A DNA stretch of 39,150 bases from Halodesulfovibrio sp. (GTDB lineage Bacteria; Desulfobacterota; Desulfovibrionia; Desulfovibrionales; Desulfovibrionaceae). The notes below the pieces were generated by a model, which did no database searches, was not told where the DNA came from, and was given only the letters and a program-made list of their open reading frames with translations. The position numbers were made by a program, and so were the translations under genes. The DNA lies in the NCBI RefSeq assembly GCF_015482765.1, contig NZ_JADMLB010000029.1, positions 1-39,150 of the forward strand. The letters are read 5' to 3'. The first letter of the stretch is position 1; each line of letters begins with the position of its first letter. Shown piece by piece: positions 1-8,824 of the stretch.

Positions 1-11
1 TAAAGAAAATT

Positions 12-86
12 TGGCTGGGCTACAAGGACTCGAACCTTGATTAACGGAGCCAGAACCCGTCGTCCTGCCAATTGAACGATAGCCCA
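12..86 (-). tRNA. tRNA-Gln (anticodon CTG)
   Basis: Read on the minus strand, the acceptor arms TGGGCTA and TAGCCCA pair perfectly, followed by discriminator G and an encoded CCA end. The T arm carries GGTTCGAGTCC, and the anticodon loop TTCTGGC gives CTG, a glutamine anticodon. The gene lies downstream of glnS on the same strand but behind the glnS terminator, and it has its own promoter-like sequence, so it is probably transcribed separately. The pairing of a tRNA-Gln gene with the glutaminyl-tRNA synthetase gene is functionally neat, but no co-transcription is visible. Confidence 0.95.
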
Positions 87-103
87 GCAAGTTGTGAGAT
101 GTG

Positions 104-132
104 TTTCTATGGAAAAGGATGCAAGCTGTCAA
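104..132 (-). promoter_or_regulatory. Sigma-70-type promoter of tRNA-Gln
   Basis: On the minus strand a perfect -35 box TTGACA (127-132) is followed after exactly 17 bases by TAGAAA (104-109, 4 of 6 matches to TATAAT). Transcription would start about ten bases before the mature tRNA 5' end at 86. A strong -35 close to a stable RNA gene is as expected. Confidence 0.7.
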
Positions 133-198
133 CGGAAAATTTAAAAAAAGTTTACGTCAGGTGCCAGTTATCCACCACTCGGCATTGATTAGCGACAA

Positions 199-231
199 TA
201 AAAAAGCCCCCCGCATATCGCGAGGGGCTTT
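199..231 (-). terminator. Intrinsic terminator of glnS
   Basis: AAAGCCCC (203-210) and GGGGCTTT (224-231) form an 8-bp stem. On the minus strand the stem runs into a U-tract, seen as the A-run at 199-205. It lies 15 bases beyond the glnS stop codon. Confidence 0.85.
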
Positions 232-245
232 GAGATTTACATCAA

Positions 246-1958
246 CTATTTCTGGTTACGCTCAACACGTTTCCAGCTGTCTCTCAGAGTCGCTGTGCGG
301 TTGAATACAGGCTTTTCTGCACTGGTATCAAGATCAGCGCAGTAGTACCCCAAACGCTCAAACTGAACGCGCTCACCAGCGTTGCATTCAGCAAGACGAG
401 GCTCAAGATACGCGGTCACTACTTTTTCAGAATCAGGATTAATGTAGTCGATAAAGGTCTTGCCTTCTTCTACTTTGTTCGGATTCTCTTTTTCGAAAAG
501 CGGTTCATACAAGCGAACTTCTGCCGGCACTGCATGTTTTACAGAAACCCAATGCAAAGTACCTTTAACTTTACGGCCATCTTCGGACCAGCCGCCTTTA
601 GTTTCAGGATCGTACGTACAATGAATTTCAGTAATCTCGCCATTCTCGTCTTTTACTACATCTGTTGCTGTGATGTAGTAAGCGTAACGCAAACGCACTT
701 CTTTACCGATGGCAAGACGGAAGAATTTCTTGTTCGGTGCTTCTTCACGGAAGTCAGCACGTTCAATGTATAACTCACGAGAGAAAGGAACAACGCGCTT
801 ACCGTACTCTTCAAGTTCCGGATGAAGCGGCATCTCAAATTCATCAACCTGATCTTCAGGGTAGTTTGTGATCACAACTTTAACTGGATCAACAACACCC
901 ATAAGACGCGGCGCATCGGCATTCAATTTTTCACGCATGCAGAATTCGAGCATTGCAGCATCAACCATAGAATCAGCTTTAGCTACACCAATGCGGGAAC
1001 AGAATTCACGGATAGCTTCCGGCGGGCAACCACGACGACGCAGACCAGAAATGGTAGGCATACGAGGGTCATCCCAGCCACGCACATGGCCTTCTTCAAC
1101 CAGCTGAATCAGTTTACGCTTGGAAAGAACCGTGTGTGTGAGGTTAAGACGCGCAAATTCAATCTGCTGAGGACGGTAAACACCGAGAGTTTCAAGCAGC
1201 CAGTCGTAAAGTTCACGGTTGTTTTCAAACTCAAGAGTACAGATAGAATGAGTAATGTGCTCCTGAGAATCAGAAAGACAATGCGCGAAATCGTACATTG
1301 GGTACATACACCAAGTATCACCGGTACGGTGATGGGTTGCTCTGCGAATACGGTACAACGCAGGGTCACGCATAATAATATTTGGTGATGCCATATCAAT
1401 TTTTGCACGCAAAACACATTCGCCATCAGCGAACTCACCGGCACGCATGCGGGCGAAGAGATCAAGGTTCTCTTCAACACTGCGGTTGCGGTAAGGGCTT
1501 TCAACACCCGGCTCAGTCAGTGTACCGCGCATTTCACGAATAGCTTCCGGTGTAGAATGGTCTACATACGCTTTGCCCATCTCAATGAGCTTCACAGCAT
1601 GATTGTAAAGCACTTCAAAATAATCAGAAGTGTAGAACGGCTTTTCGCCCCAATCGAAGCCAAGCCATTTAACATCTTCCTGAATGGATTTTACGTACTC
1701 ATCTTCTTCTTTCAACGGGTTTGTATCGTCGAAACGGAGGTTGCAAATGCCGCCTTCGTGCTCTTGTGCAATACCAAAGTTCAGGCAAATGGATTTAGCA
1801 TGCCCAAGATGCAGATAGCCATTAGGCTCTGGCGGAAAACGAGTATGTACGCGACCGTCATACTTACCGCTCTCACAATCTTCAGCAATAATAGTACGGA
1901 TAAAATCCAGACTAGTTCCTTCGTTCTTTTCTTCAGGTGCTACAGGAGCCTTACTCAT
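246..1958 (-). CDS. glnS: Glutaminyl-tRNA synthetase
   Basis: This cytoplasmic class I aminoacyl-tRNA synthetase attaches glutamine to tRNA-Gln. The 570-residue length is right for bacterial GlnRS. The class I signature appears near residue 45 as [12 protein letters not shown], and the KMSKS-type loop appears as VLSKRK near residue 280. The C-terminal half has the beta-barrel anticodon-binding region, including the conserved stretch [12 protein letters not shown] at the end. The ATG at 1958 is preceded by AGAGGA at a good distance. A terminator follows, and a tRNA-Gln(CTG) gene lies just beyond it on the same strand. Having GlnRS means the organism can charge tRNA-Gln directly, rather than only through the Glu-tRNA amidotransferase route. 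Nothing in the gene looks damaged. Confidence 0.97.
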   Translation of the reverse strand: MSKAPVAPEEKNEGTSLDFIRTIIAEDCESGKYDGRVHTRFPPEPNGYLHLGHAKSICLNFGIAQEHEGGICNLRFDDTNPLKEEDEYVKSIQEDVKWLGFDWGEKPFYTSDYFEVLYNHAVKLIEMGKAYVDHSTPEAIREMRGTLTEPGVESPYRNRSVEENLDLFARMRAGEFADGECVLRAKIDMASPNIIMRDPALYRIRRATHHRTGDTWCMYPMYDFAHCLSDSQEHITHSICTLEFENNRELYDWLLETLGVYRPQQIEFARLNLTHTVLSKRKLIQLVEEGHVRGWDDPRMPTISGLRRRGCPPEAIREFCSRIGVAKADSMVDAAMLEFCMREKLNADAPRLMGVVDPVKVVITNYPEDQVDEFEMPLHPELEEYGKRVVPFSRELYIERADFREEAPNKKFFRLAIGKEVRLRYAYYITATDVVKDENGEITEIHCTYDPETKGGWSEDGRKVKGTLHWVSVKHAVPAEVRLYEPLFEKENPNKVEEGKTFIDYINPDSEKVVTAYLEPRLAECNAGERVQFERLGYYCADLDTSAEKPVFNRTATLRDSWKRVERNQK

Positions 1959-2276
1959 GAATACGTCCTCTAAATCTATTTCTTCGCAGCAATGCGATTA
2001 TGAACAATTTATAAGCGGATGACATACGGGAAACAAACGCGGGGGTCAATTGGGGACAAACCGCTCTCTCGTACAGAATGTTTCACCGTAGTACCGGCAA
2101 CGCATCATTATATACAAGCACAGCCCGTCCTCCAAGGACAAATAACGTTTTTCGTAAAAAGCCACGCCCTCCCTTTCCGCCTGCATTTTTGCGGCAGACC
2201 AACTCCTGCTCAAATTGATTTGCAGAAAAAATCACTTTTTGCCGAAACAATGGATTTTCCCATTAGGATTTCGTTT

Positions 2277-2306
2277 TATTTTGAAGAATCCTCCATCTTC
2301 AAAATA
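2277..2306. repeat. Perfect 11-bp inverted repeat upstream of liv operon
   Basis: TATTTTGAAGA (2277-2287) and TCTTCAAAATA (2296-2306) are perfect inverted copies around an 8-base centre. No T-run follows on the plus strand, so it is a poor intrinsic terminator. A regulator binding site, or a structured leader if transcription starts further upstream, are alternatives. Confidence 0.55.
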
Positions 2307-2382
2307 GTTGAGCACACAATCTATCAAGTTTTCTCAAACTACTGAGTGACACTTTATTTTAAGGAGTGAAATACTTTTTCAG

Positions 2383-2399
2383 TTATATCAAGATATAAT
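2383..2399 (+). promoter_or_regulatory. Palindrome overlapping a possible -10 box for livK
   Basis: TTATATC (2383-2389) and GATATAA (2392-2398) form a perfect 7-bp inverted repeat around AA. Its right arm overlaps a consensus -10 hexamer TATAAT (2394-2399). No good -35 box is seen 16-18 bases upstream, so the promoter call is weak, but an operator lying on a -10 element is a common repressor layout. It would give livK a leader of about 215 bases. Confidence 0.35.
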
Positions 2400-2620
2400 A
2401 CCCGCACTACATACGGCAAATCTGATATATTAAGATTATTTCATATATTTTTTACTTTTTTGATAAAAAGAGTAGTTTTAGTTTTGACAATTTTAGTATT
2501 TTCGTGAACAAAGAAAATGAAGGGGACGTTATTTTTTCTGTTTCACCCTAGACGACACGCGCACTTACAACCATATTGCTAGAATGACAGGCAATACGAT
2601 TTTCAACGCTGGAGGAACAT

Positions 2621-3742
2621 ATGACATTTTCTGGTTTGGTTAAGTCCATCATAACCGGTCTCGCCGTTACAGCCATGTGTGTACCTGCTTTTGCAGCAGA
2701 CACCATTAAAATGGGCGTAGCCGGAGCACACAGTGGTGACCTTGCTTCTTACGGCTTGCCAACAGTAAACGCTGCAAAAGTTGTTGTTGAAAAAATCAAC
2801 GCAGCCGGCGGTATCAACGGCAAACAGGTAGAACTGCTCATTCAGGATGACCAGTGTAAACCTGAACAGGCAACCAACGTAGCAACCAAACTTGTTTCTG
2901 ACGGTGCTAACGTAGTACTCGGGCACATCTGCTCAGGCGCAACAAAAGCTGCTCTTCCTATCTACACAGAAGGCAAGCTTATCGCCATGTCACCAAGTGC
3001 TACCAACCCAATGCTTACCCAGTCAGGTGACTACCCGACTTTCTTCCGTACTATTGCATCCGATGACATGCAGGCACGCCTCGGCGTCGACTTTGCTATC
3101 GAAAAACTCGGTGCAAAAAAGATTGCCGTACTGCACGACAAAGGTGACTACGGTAAAGGGTATGCTGAATTCGCACGCAAATTTATTGAAGAAGGCGGCA
3201 AAGCAGAAGTTGTTATGTTTGAAGGCGTAACACCGGGTGCTCCTGACTACTCAGCGGTAGTGCAGAAAATCCGTCGCTTCAAAGCTGACACCGTTATTTA
3301 CGGCGGCTACCACCCTGAAGCTTCTAAAATTGTCAGCCAGATGCGTAAAAAACGTATCAAAGCGAACTTTGTTTCTGATGACGGCGTAAAAGACGATACA
3401 TTCATTAAAGTAGCAGGCAAAAACGCAGAAGGCGTATATGCTTCCGGCCCTATCGATGTATCCAACCTGCCGATGTACAAAGAAGCAATCGCAGCTCACG
3501 TAAAAATGTTCGGTTCAGAACCGGGCGCATTCTACCCTGCAGCATACGCAGCAGCAGTAGCAATGCTCACAGCAATCGAACGTGCAGACTCCACTGACTA
3601 CGATGCAGTAACCGCAAAACTGCGTAGCGAATTTGTAGATACTCCAGTGGGTAAAATTAAGTTTAACGAAAAAGGTGACGCAGAAGGCGTTGGCTTCTCC
3701 ATGTATCAGGTACAAAACGGTAAATACGTAGAACTCAAATAA
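2621..3742 (+). CDS. livK: Branched-chain amino-acid ABC transporter, periplasmic binding protein
   Basis: This is the periplasmic ligand-binding component of a HAAT-family (Leu/Ile/Val-type) importer. Residues 1-25 form a signal peptide ending in VPAFA, with cleavage before ADTIKMG. The mature part is a two-lobed type I periplasmic binding protein of about 348 residues, with the usual early motif GVAGAHSGDLASYG and a later segment LIQDDQCKPEQA. The ATG at 2621 follows GGAGG. It is the first gene of a complete livKHMGF set. A strong hairpin terminator lies between it and livH, which would let the binding protein be made in excess over the membrane parts. The exact ligand cannot be read from the sequence; leucine, isoleucine, valine or related amino acids or amides are typical of the family. 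Confidence 0.93.
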   Translation: MTFSGLVKSIITGLAVTAMCVPAFAADTIKMGVAGAHSGDLASYGLPTVNAAKVVVEKINAAGGINGKQVELLIQDDQCKPEQATNVATKLVSDGANVVLGHICSGATKAALPIYTEGKLIAMSPSATNPMLTQSGDYPTFFRTIASDDMQARLGVDFAIEKLGAKKIAVLHDKGDYGKGYAEFARKFIEEGGKAEVVMFEGVTPGAPDYSAVVQKIRRFKADTVIYGGYHPEASKIVSQMRKKRIKANFVSDDGVKDDTFIKVAGKNAEGVYASGPIDVSNLPMYKEAIAAHVKMFGSEPGAFYPAAYAAAVAMLTAIERADSTDYDAVTAKLRSEFVDTPVGKIKFNEKGDAEGVGFSMYQVQNGKYVELK

Positions 3743-3765
3743 TCTACCGGATTGACCGCAACCAC

Positions 3766-3800
3766 AACGGGGAGCAGTCTCGGATTGTTCCCCGTTTTTT
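3766..3800 (+). terminator. Terminator/attenuator between livK and livH
   Basis: AACGGGGA (3766-3773) pairs with TCCCCGTT (3789-3796), and six T residues overlap and follow the stem end (3795-3800). Because livH-livF follow in the same direction with no clear new promoter, partial read-through is likely. This would set a high ratio of binding protein to permease. Confidence 0.8.
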
Positions 3801-3870
3801 ACTCAGATAATCGGCCTCGTACCTGCAACGCTATTTTGCAGACAGGCATCGCTCTGACAGGGACATACAC

Positions 3871-4779
3871 ATGGATTGGGAATTTTTCATCGAATTGGGT
3901 CTTGGCGGATTAACGCGAGGGAGTATCTATGCACTCATCGCGATCGGCTACACGATGGTATACGGCATTATCGAGCTTATTAACTTTGCCCACGGCGAAA
4001 TTTACATGCTCGGTGCTTTTACCGGCCTCATCGTTGCCGGAGTGATGGGAATCTATGGGTTTCCAGCGTTTGCAATCCTGCTCATGGCAATCGTTATTGC
4101 CATATTGTACTGTGCTGCCTACGGGTACACCATGGAGAAAGTGGCATACAAACCACTTCGCGGCGCTGCCCGCTTATCTCCACTTATTTCTGCTATCGGT
4201 ATGTCACTTTTCCTCCAGAACTACATCATTCTGGCGCAGACTTCTGACTTTTTACCGTTTCCAACACTGATTCCGGACTTTGAATTTATGGAGCCGATTG
4301 CACACATCTTCGGCTCAACAGATTTAGTTATTGTTGTCGCCAGTGCTGTCTCAATGGTAGCACTCACTCTGTTCATCAAGTTTACCAAACTCGGTAAAGC
4401 AATGCGTGCCACGGCGCAGAACAGAAAAATGGCTATGCTTCTCGGTATCAACGCAGACAAAATTATTTCAACAACCTTCATTATCGGCTCTTCTTTGGCT
4501 GCCCTCGGCGGTGTACTTATCTCCACCCACTCAGGTCAGTTGAACTTCATGATCGGCTTTATTGCCGGTGTAAAAGCATTTACGGCTGCGGTTCTCGGCG
4601 GCATCGGCTCCATTCCGGGTGCCATGCTCGGCGGGTTATTCCTCGGACTGACTGAAAGCTATGCAGCAGGATACATTTCCAGTGACTACGAAGACGTTTT
4701 CGCATTCTCCTTGCTGGTAATCTTCCTGATTTTCCGTCCATCCGGTATTCTAGGCAAAGCGCCTGTTGAAAAGGTTTAA
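3871..4779 (+). CDS. livH: Branched-chain amino-acid ABC transporter permease LivH
   Basis: This inner-membrane permease forms the translocation channel together with LivM. The 302 residues are mostly hydrophobic, with about eight membrane segments. The LivH hallmarks are present: GLTRGSIYALIAIGYTMVYG near the N-terminus, INFAHGEIYMLGAF next, and AVLGGIGSIPGAMLGGLFLG near residue 250. The length is normal for LivH. The gene follows livK after the attenuator and precedes livM by 28-60 bases, depending on the livM start. No defect is seen. Confidence 0.95.
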   Translation: MDWEFFIELGLGGLTRGSIYALIAIGYTMVYGIIELINFAHGEIYMLGAFTGLIVAGVMGIYGFPAFAILLMAIVIAILYCAAYGYTMEKVAYKPLRGAARLSPLISAIGMSLFLQNYIILAQTSDFLPFPTLIPDFEFMEPIAHIFGSTDLVIVVASAVSMVALTLFIKFTKLGKAMRATAQNRKMAMLLGINADKIISTTFIIGSSLAALGGVLISTHSGQLNFMIGFIAGVKAFTAAVLGGIGSIPGAMLGGLFLGLTESYAAGYISSDYEDVFAFSLLVIFLIFRPSGILGKAPVEKV

Positions 4780-4840
4780 CCGTATTCACTCGTAACGAAA
4801 GAAGGAGTTGCAGAACATAGTTTTCTGCAGAAGAGATACA

Positions 4841-6064
4841 ATGCAAGGACTGAAACAATCCATAATTACCAGTTTGTGGTTCATGTTCCTTACATTTCCT
4901 ATCATGGTTGCTCGAGTAAATACTATCGAGAATACCGTTGAGTGGAGATGGATGAACTTAGCCTACGTCGGAGTCGGGGTATTCTTTTTATCCTATGTCT
5001 GGCGCTGGGCACTGGCTCGCAAAGAAGCTAAACAATATGAAGCACCATCCACGGAAACAGCCAAGAAACAATCGTGGCTTTCCCGTGCAATGGAAGAACC
5101 GGCAGTTGCCCGCCCCGCTCTTGCGGCATTGTTCGCTTTGAGTGTTGCTATGCCAATGCTGGTGACCACATACCAGACAAACATTTTTATTTCGTTCCTG
5201 CTGTATGTCGTTCTCGGGCTCGGCTTGAACATTATCGTAGGTGTAGCAGGTCTGCTTTTCCTCGGACACGCAGCTTTCTACGCAATCGGTGCATACAGTT
5301 ACGCACTGCTCAACCATTACTTCGGCATCGGATTTTGGATAGCACTTCCACTTGGCGGCCTTTTTGCCTGCCTTGGCGGCATAATGCTCGCATTTCCTGT
5401 GCTTCGTCTGCGCGGTGACTACCTTGCTATTGTTACTTTGGGCTTCGGAGAAATTATCCGACTCGTGCTGGAAAACTGGGGTTCCCTCACCGGTGGTCCT
5501 TCAGGTATTTCCAACATTGACCGCCCGGGACTTTTCGGCATGGAATTGTCCGTAGCAGATGCAAACATCTACATTTACTACATTGTACTTGCCCTTGCGA
5601 TCATCACAATGATCGCTGTACAGCGCCTCAAAAACTCCCGTATCGGGCGTGCGCTTCAGGCATTGCGTGAAGATGAAATTGCATGTCAGGCAATGGGCAT
5701 TGACCGCGTAAACGTTAAACTGATGGCATTCGGACTGGGAACAGCATGGGCTGGATTTGCAGGTGTTATCTTTGCCGCAAAAACCACGTTCATTAACCCA
5801 GCCAGCTTCACCTTTATGGAATCGGCAATCATTTTATCTATTGTTGTTCTCGGCGGCATGGGATCAAACCTTGGTGTTATCCTCGGTTCTGCATTCCTTG
5901 TACTGATGCCGGAATATCTGCGTGCATTCTCCGAATACCGTATGATTATCTTCGCAGCAGCAATGGTACTTATGATGGTATTCCGCCCGCAGGGACTTAT
6001 TGCTCCTAAAGGCAGAAAATACCATGTGGATGATCCCGACCTTATCAAAGAAGGAGAAGCGTAA
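4841..6064 (+). CDS. livM: Branched-chain amino-acid ABC transporter permease LivM
   Basis: This is the second channel-forming permease of the liv system. About 100 N-terminal residues with two or three membrane segments precede the conserved LivM core, which includes NIIVGVAGLLFLGHAAFYAI and FPVLRLRGDYLAIVTLGFGE. The EAA-like cytoplasmic loop facing the ATPases lies in RALQALREDEIACQAMGID. I chose the ATG at 4841, preceded by AGAAGAG, which gives 407 residues. An in-frame TTG at 4808 would give 418 residues but sits directly against its GGAG with no spacing. A 7-bp hairpin (4809-4829) lies between the two candidate ribosome sites. The stop codon overlaps the livG start by one base, indicating translational coupling. 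Confidence 0.93.
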   Translation: MQGLKQSIITSLWFMFLTFPIMVARVNTIENTVEWRWMNLAYVGVGVFFLSYVWRWALARKEAKQYEAPSTETAKKQSWLSRAMEEPAVARPALAALFALSVAMPMLVTTYQTNIFISFLLYVVLGLGLNIIVGVAGLLFLGHAAFYAIGAYSYALLNHYFGIGFWIALPLGGLFACLGGIMLAFPVLRLRGDYLAIVTLGFGEIIRLVLENWGSLTGGPSGISNIDRPGLFGMELSVADANIYIYYIVLALAIITMIAVQRLKNSRIGRALQALREDEIACQAMGIDRVNVKLMAFGLGTAWAGFAGVIFAAKTTFINPASFTFMESAIILSIVVLGGMGSNLGVILGSAFLVLMPEYLRAFSEYRMIIFAAAMVLMMVFRPQGLIAPKGRKYHVDDPDLIKEGEA

Positions 6065-6852
6065 TGTCCACAGTACTGAACGTTAATTCGCTCTCCAAAA
6101 GCTTTGGCGGCCTGCGTGCACTCAACGACGTAGACCTGCAAGTGGACAGTGGTGAAATTGTAGCTCTTATCGGGCCGAACGGTGCAGGGAAGACAACGTT
6201 CTTTAACTGCATCACGGGCATTTACGAACCGACTGACGGCGACGTGTTTTTTACACCCCATGATGAAGAAGAGCGACGCGTCAACGGCATGAAACCTAAT
6301 AAGGTGACAGAGCTTGGCATGGCACGAACATTCCAGAACATCCGTCTGTTTAAGAACATGACAGTGCTGGAAAACGTTATGGTAGCCCGCCACTGCCGAA
6401 CAAAAGCAGGTATTCTCGATGCGCTGCTTCGTCCACCACACGTAAAGCGTGAAGAAAAAGAAAATATCGAAAAAAGCTATGAGCTCCTCAAGTACGTAGG
6501 ACTCAACCAGCATTATAACGATTTGGCTTGCAATCTGCCGTACGGCGATCAGCGCAAGCTTGAAATTGCCCGTGCAATGGCAACCGAACCGTCACTGCTT
6601 CTGCTGGATGAACCTGCGGCAGGTATGAACCCGCAGGAAACAGCTTCACTCAAAGAGTTGGTGCTGGACATCCGCGACAAGTTCAATCTGGCGATTCTGC
6701 TCATTGAACACGACATGAGTATGGTTATGAGCCTGTCCGAGCGTATCTACGTTATGGAATATGGCTGCCTTATCTCTCAGGGAACACCGGAAGAGGTAAG
6801 TAAAGATCCGCAGGTTATCAAAGCGTACCTCGGGGAGGAAAGCCATGCTTAA
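6064..6852 (+). CDS. livG: Branched-chain amino-acid ABC transporter ATP-binding protein LivG
   Basis: This cytoplasmic ATPase powers the liv importer and pairs with LivF. The 262 residues contain Walker A GPNGAGKTT near residue 37 and Walker B SLLLLDEPAAG, followed by the LivG-specific MNPQET. The signature motif is degenerate (LPYGDQRKLEIARA), as is normal for LivG. The long insertion after Walker A and the segment ARTFQNIRLFKNMTVLENV are typical of this subfamily. The start shares one base with the livM stop, and the end overlaps livF by eight bases, so the last three genes should be made in step. Confidence 0.96.
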   Translation: MSTVLNVNSLSKSFGGLRALNDVDLQVDSGEIVALIGPNGAGKTTFFNCITGIYEPTDGDVFFTPHDEEERRVNGMKPNKVTELGMARTFQNIRLFKNMTVLENVMVARHCRTKAGILDALLRPPHVKREEKENIEKSYELLKYVGLNQHYNDLACNLPYGDQRKLEIARAMATEPSLLLLDEPAAGMNPQETASLKELVLDIRDKFNLAILLIEHDMSMVMSLSERIYVMEYGCLISQGTPEEVSKDPQVIKAYLGEESHA

Positions 6853-7549
6853 AATTAACGGAATCAACACATTTTACGGCAACATCCACGCTCTGCATGA
6901 TGTAAGCCTGCATATTGATGAAGGTGAAATCGTAACGCTTATCGGCGCTAACGGTGCCGGTAAATCTACGACCCTCATGTCGATCTGTGGCGGAACACCG
7001 CCACGCTCAGGTGAAATAACCTTTGAGGGCAAACCGATTCACAATATGAAAATGGATCAAATTGTACACCTCGGCATCTCACAGGTACCGGAAGGACGAC
7101 TTATTTTTCCAGACCTGACAGTTATGGAAAATCTGGAGCTCGGCGCTTTCCTCCGTAACGACAAAGATGCCATCAAGCGAGATATGGAGTACGCCTTCCA
7201 TCTGTTCCCTATTCTGGAAGAACGCCAGAAGCAGACAGGCGGCACCCTCTCCGGTGGTGAACAGCAGATGCTCGCGATTTCCCGCGCTCTGATGGCAAGA
7301 CCTCGACTGCTCCTCTTGGATGAGCCGTCACTTGGACTTGCACCAATTATTATCCAGCAGATCTTTGAGATCATTCAAAAGGTTAACGCATCCGGAACCA
7401 CCGTATTCCTTGTGGAACAGAATGCAAACCAGGCCCTCAAAGTTGCGCATCGCGGATATGTAATGGAAACAGGGCACATTACTATGGAAGACGACGCAGC
7501 TACTCTGCTCGCCAACGAAGACGTAAAGAAAGCATACCTTGGCTTATAA
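6845..7549 (+). CDS. livF: Branched-chain amino-acid ABC transporter ATP-binding protein LivF
   Basis: This is the second ATPase of the liv transporter, with 234 residues. Walker A is GANGAGKST, the signature is TLSGGEQQMLAISRAL, and Walker B is RLLLLDEPSLGLAP. The segment QVPEGRLIFPDLTVMENL is diagnostic for LivF over LivG. The ATG at 6845 lies inside the end of livG, with GGGGAGG just upstream acting as the ribosome site. It is the last gene of the operon, followed within about 20 bases by an intrinsic terminator. Confidence 0.96.
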   Translation: MLKINGINTFYGNIHALHDVSLHIDEGEIVTLIGANGAGKSTTLMSICGGTPPRSGEITFEGKPIHNMKMDQIVHLGISQVPEGRLIFPDLTVMENLELGAFLRNDKDAIKRDMEYAFHLFPILEERQKQTGGTLSGGEQQMLAISRALMARPRLLLLDEPSLGLAPIIIQQIFEIIQKVNASGTTVFLVEQNANQALKVAHRGYVMETGHITMEDDAATLLANEDVKKAYLGL

Positions 7550-7569
7550 GGCCAAACCCATTCGAGAGA

Positions 7570-7598
7570 GGGCGACAGCTTTTGCTGCGCCCTTTTTT
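7570..7598 (+). terminator. Terminator of the liv operon
   Basis: GGGCG-A-CAGC and GCTG-CGCCC pair around a TTTT loop with one bulged A, followed by six T residues. It begins about 20 bases after the livF stop. Confidence 0.85.
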
Positions 7599-7621
7599 CA
7601 TGTCCTTTTTATCTGATGCTC

Positions 7622-7702
7622 TGGAGCCTCCGGCGGGCAAGGCGGACGCCGCCCTCTTGCATCCCCCGCAAGGGGATTCATCCCCTTACCCCCCGATTAA
7701 GT
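7622..7702. repeat. GC-rich intergenic element of Desulfovibrio type
   Basis: This stretch is much richer in G+C than its surroundings. It begins with GCCTCCGGCGGGC and contains GGCGGACGCCGCC and an 8-bp hairpin AAGGGGAT/ATCCCCTT (7670-7687) between C-runs. From memory, intergenic elements starting GCCTCCGGCGG and containing GGGG/CCCC hairpins recur many times in Desulfovibrio genomes. Only one copy is present in this window, so repetition cannot be shown here. The rest of the gap up to 7838 holds only the ribosome site of the next gene. Confidence 0.5.
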
Positions 7703-7838
7703 AATCTACTTTCCCTGTTATCTAATTCTTTACAGAGCGTTATGAACTCTTGCTATAGAAATTACAGATTATCCCCACTTCCAATTGACTTTGATTATCA
7801 TCTTCAATATTCTTCTGCAAAACGATACGGAGAAATGA

Positions 7839-8822
7839 ATGAGACCATCAGAGATTGCATCTGCCTTAGAAACACTCATAACAGTCAAACAACCAGCTTT
7901 CATATGGGGAGCACCGGGTGTAGGTAAAAGCCAAATTGTTGCTCAACTGGCAGCCAACAGAGGACTCACCTTAGTAGATATCCGCGCCGTGCTGCTTGAT
8001 CCAGTAGATCTGCGAGGCATCCCGCGCATCGACGATTCAGGAAAAACCGCATGGTGTGCGCCTTCTTTTCTTCCCACAGAAGGGGAAGGAATTCTCTTTT
8101 TAGATGAATTAAACACCGCACCGCCACTTGTTCAAGCGGCCTGTTACCAGCTTATCCTCGATCGAAAACTTGGCGAATATGAAATGCCGGAAGGCTGGAC
8201 AATTATCGCAGCAGGCAACCGTGAATCAGACAAAGCCGTCACACACAGAATGCCTTCTGCACTTGCTAACCGCATGGTGCATCTCGACTTCGAAGCCAAC
8301 CTTGATGACTGGCTCACATGGGCAGACAACAACGAAATAATTTCTTCTCTCAAAGCTTTTCTTCGTTTTCGTCCTAAACTGCTCCATGCTTTTGATCCCA
8401 AGAAAAACGATAAAGCCTTCCCTTCTCCACGCTCTTGGGAGTTTGTTTCAACCATTCTTGCAGCCAACCCTGCCGCCAATACCAAGCGAGCATTAATCAC
8501 AGGTGCAGTTGGTGAAGGCGCAGCAGCGGAGTATCTTGCATTTCTTACCGCCTGCGATCAGCTGCCGGATGTTGAGACAGTTCTCGCCAATCCGGACACA
8601 ATTGAACTGCCGGACGATCCGGCTGTCGTGTATGCGCTATGCGAATCAGTAGCGCGGAAAGCATCTGACAAAGTGATTCCGCAGATCGCTGTACTTGCGG
8701 CACGGCTGCCTATTGAGTTTAGTGTACTGCTTATGCGCGATTCCGCCGCCACAGCACCTTCTATTGTTGAAACTCCGTCCTTTGCCAATTGGGCGTGTGC
8801 TAATAGCGATATTCTGGTGTAG
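7839..8822 (+). CDS. MoxR-family AAA+ ATPase
   Basis: This cytoplasmic AAA+ ATPase belongs to the MoxR group (COG0714), chaperone-like ATPases that usually act with a VWA-domain partner. In its 327 residues, Walker A is GAPGVGKS (24-31) and Walker B is ILFLDELN near residue 88. A sensor-1-like AAGNRESD comes next, and an arginine-finger-type region ALANRMVHLDF follows. The ATG at 7839 has GGAGA upstream. The gene is two bases from the metallopeptidase/VWA-like gene, so the two products almost certainly work together. MoxR-VWA pairs in other bacteria help insert metals or cofactors or remodel complexes. The client here is unknown, and a link to the molybdenum genes 15 kb away is only a thought. 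Confidence 0.88.
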   Translation: MRPSEIASALETLITVKQPAFIWGAPGVGKSQIVAQLAANRGLTLVDIRAVLLDPVDLRGIPRIDDSGKTAWCAPSFLPTEGEGILFLDELNTAPPLVQAACYQLILDRKLGEYEMPEGWTIIAAGNRESDKAVTHRMPSALANRMVHLDFEANLDDWLTWADNNEIISSLKAFLRFRPKLLHAFDPKKNDKAFPSPRSWEFVSTILAANPAANTKRALITGAVGEGAAAEYLAFLTACDQLPDVETVLANPDTIELPDDPAVVYALCESVARKASDKVIPQIAVLAARLPIEFSVLLMRDSAATAPSIVETPSFANWACANSDILV

Positions 8823-8824
8823 GC

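Larger units (their letters stand above)
1959..2620. other. Intergenic region between divergent glnS and livK
   Basis: No convincing gene lies in these 662 bases; an open frame at 2019-2345 has no recognisable protein features. The right-hand half is AT-rich and probably holds the livK promoter. Two inverted repeats stand out and are listed separately: an 11-bp stem at 2277-2306 and a near-continuous palindrome at 2383-2398. Confidence 0.6.

Noticed and set aside
12-86. tRNA-Gln as an integration site
   Set aside because: No repeat of the tRNA 3' end and no integrase next to it is seen in the window.
822-1388. Antisense open frame of 188 codons inside glnS
   Set aside because: It overlaps a firmly identified gene, and its translation resembles no protein family.
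2019-2345. Open frame of 108 codons between glnS and livK
   Set aside because: There is no ribosome site or domain, it runs through the 11-bp inverted repeat, and it is better explained as regulatory DNA.
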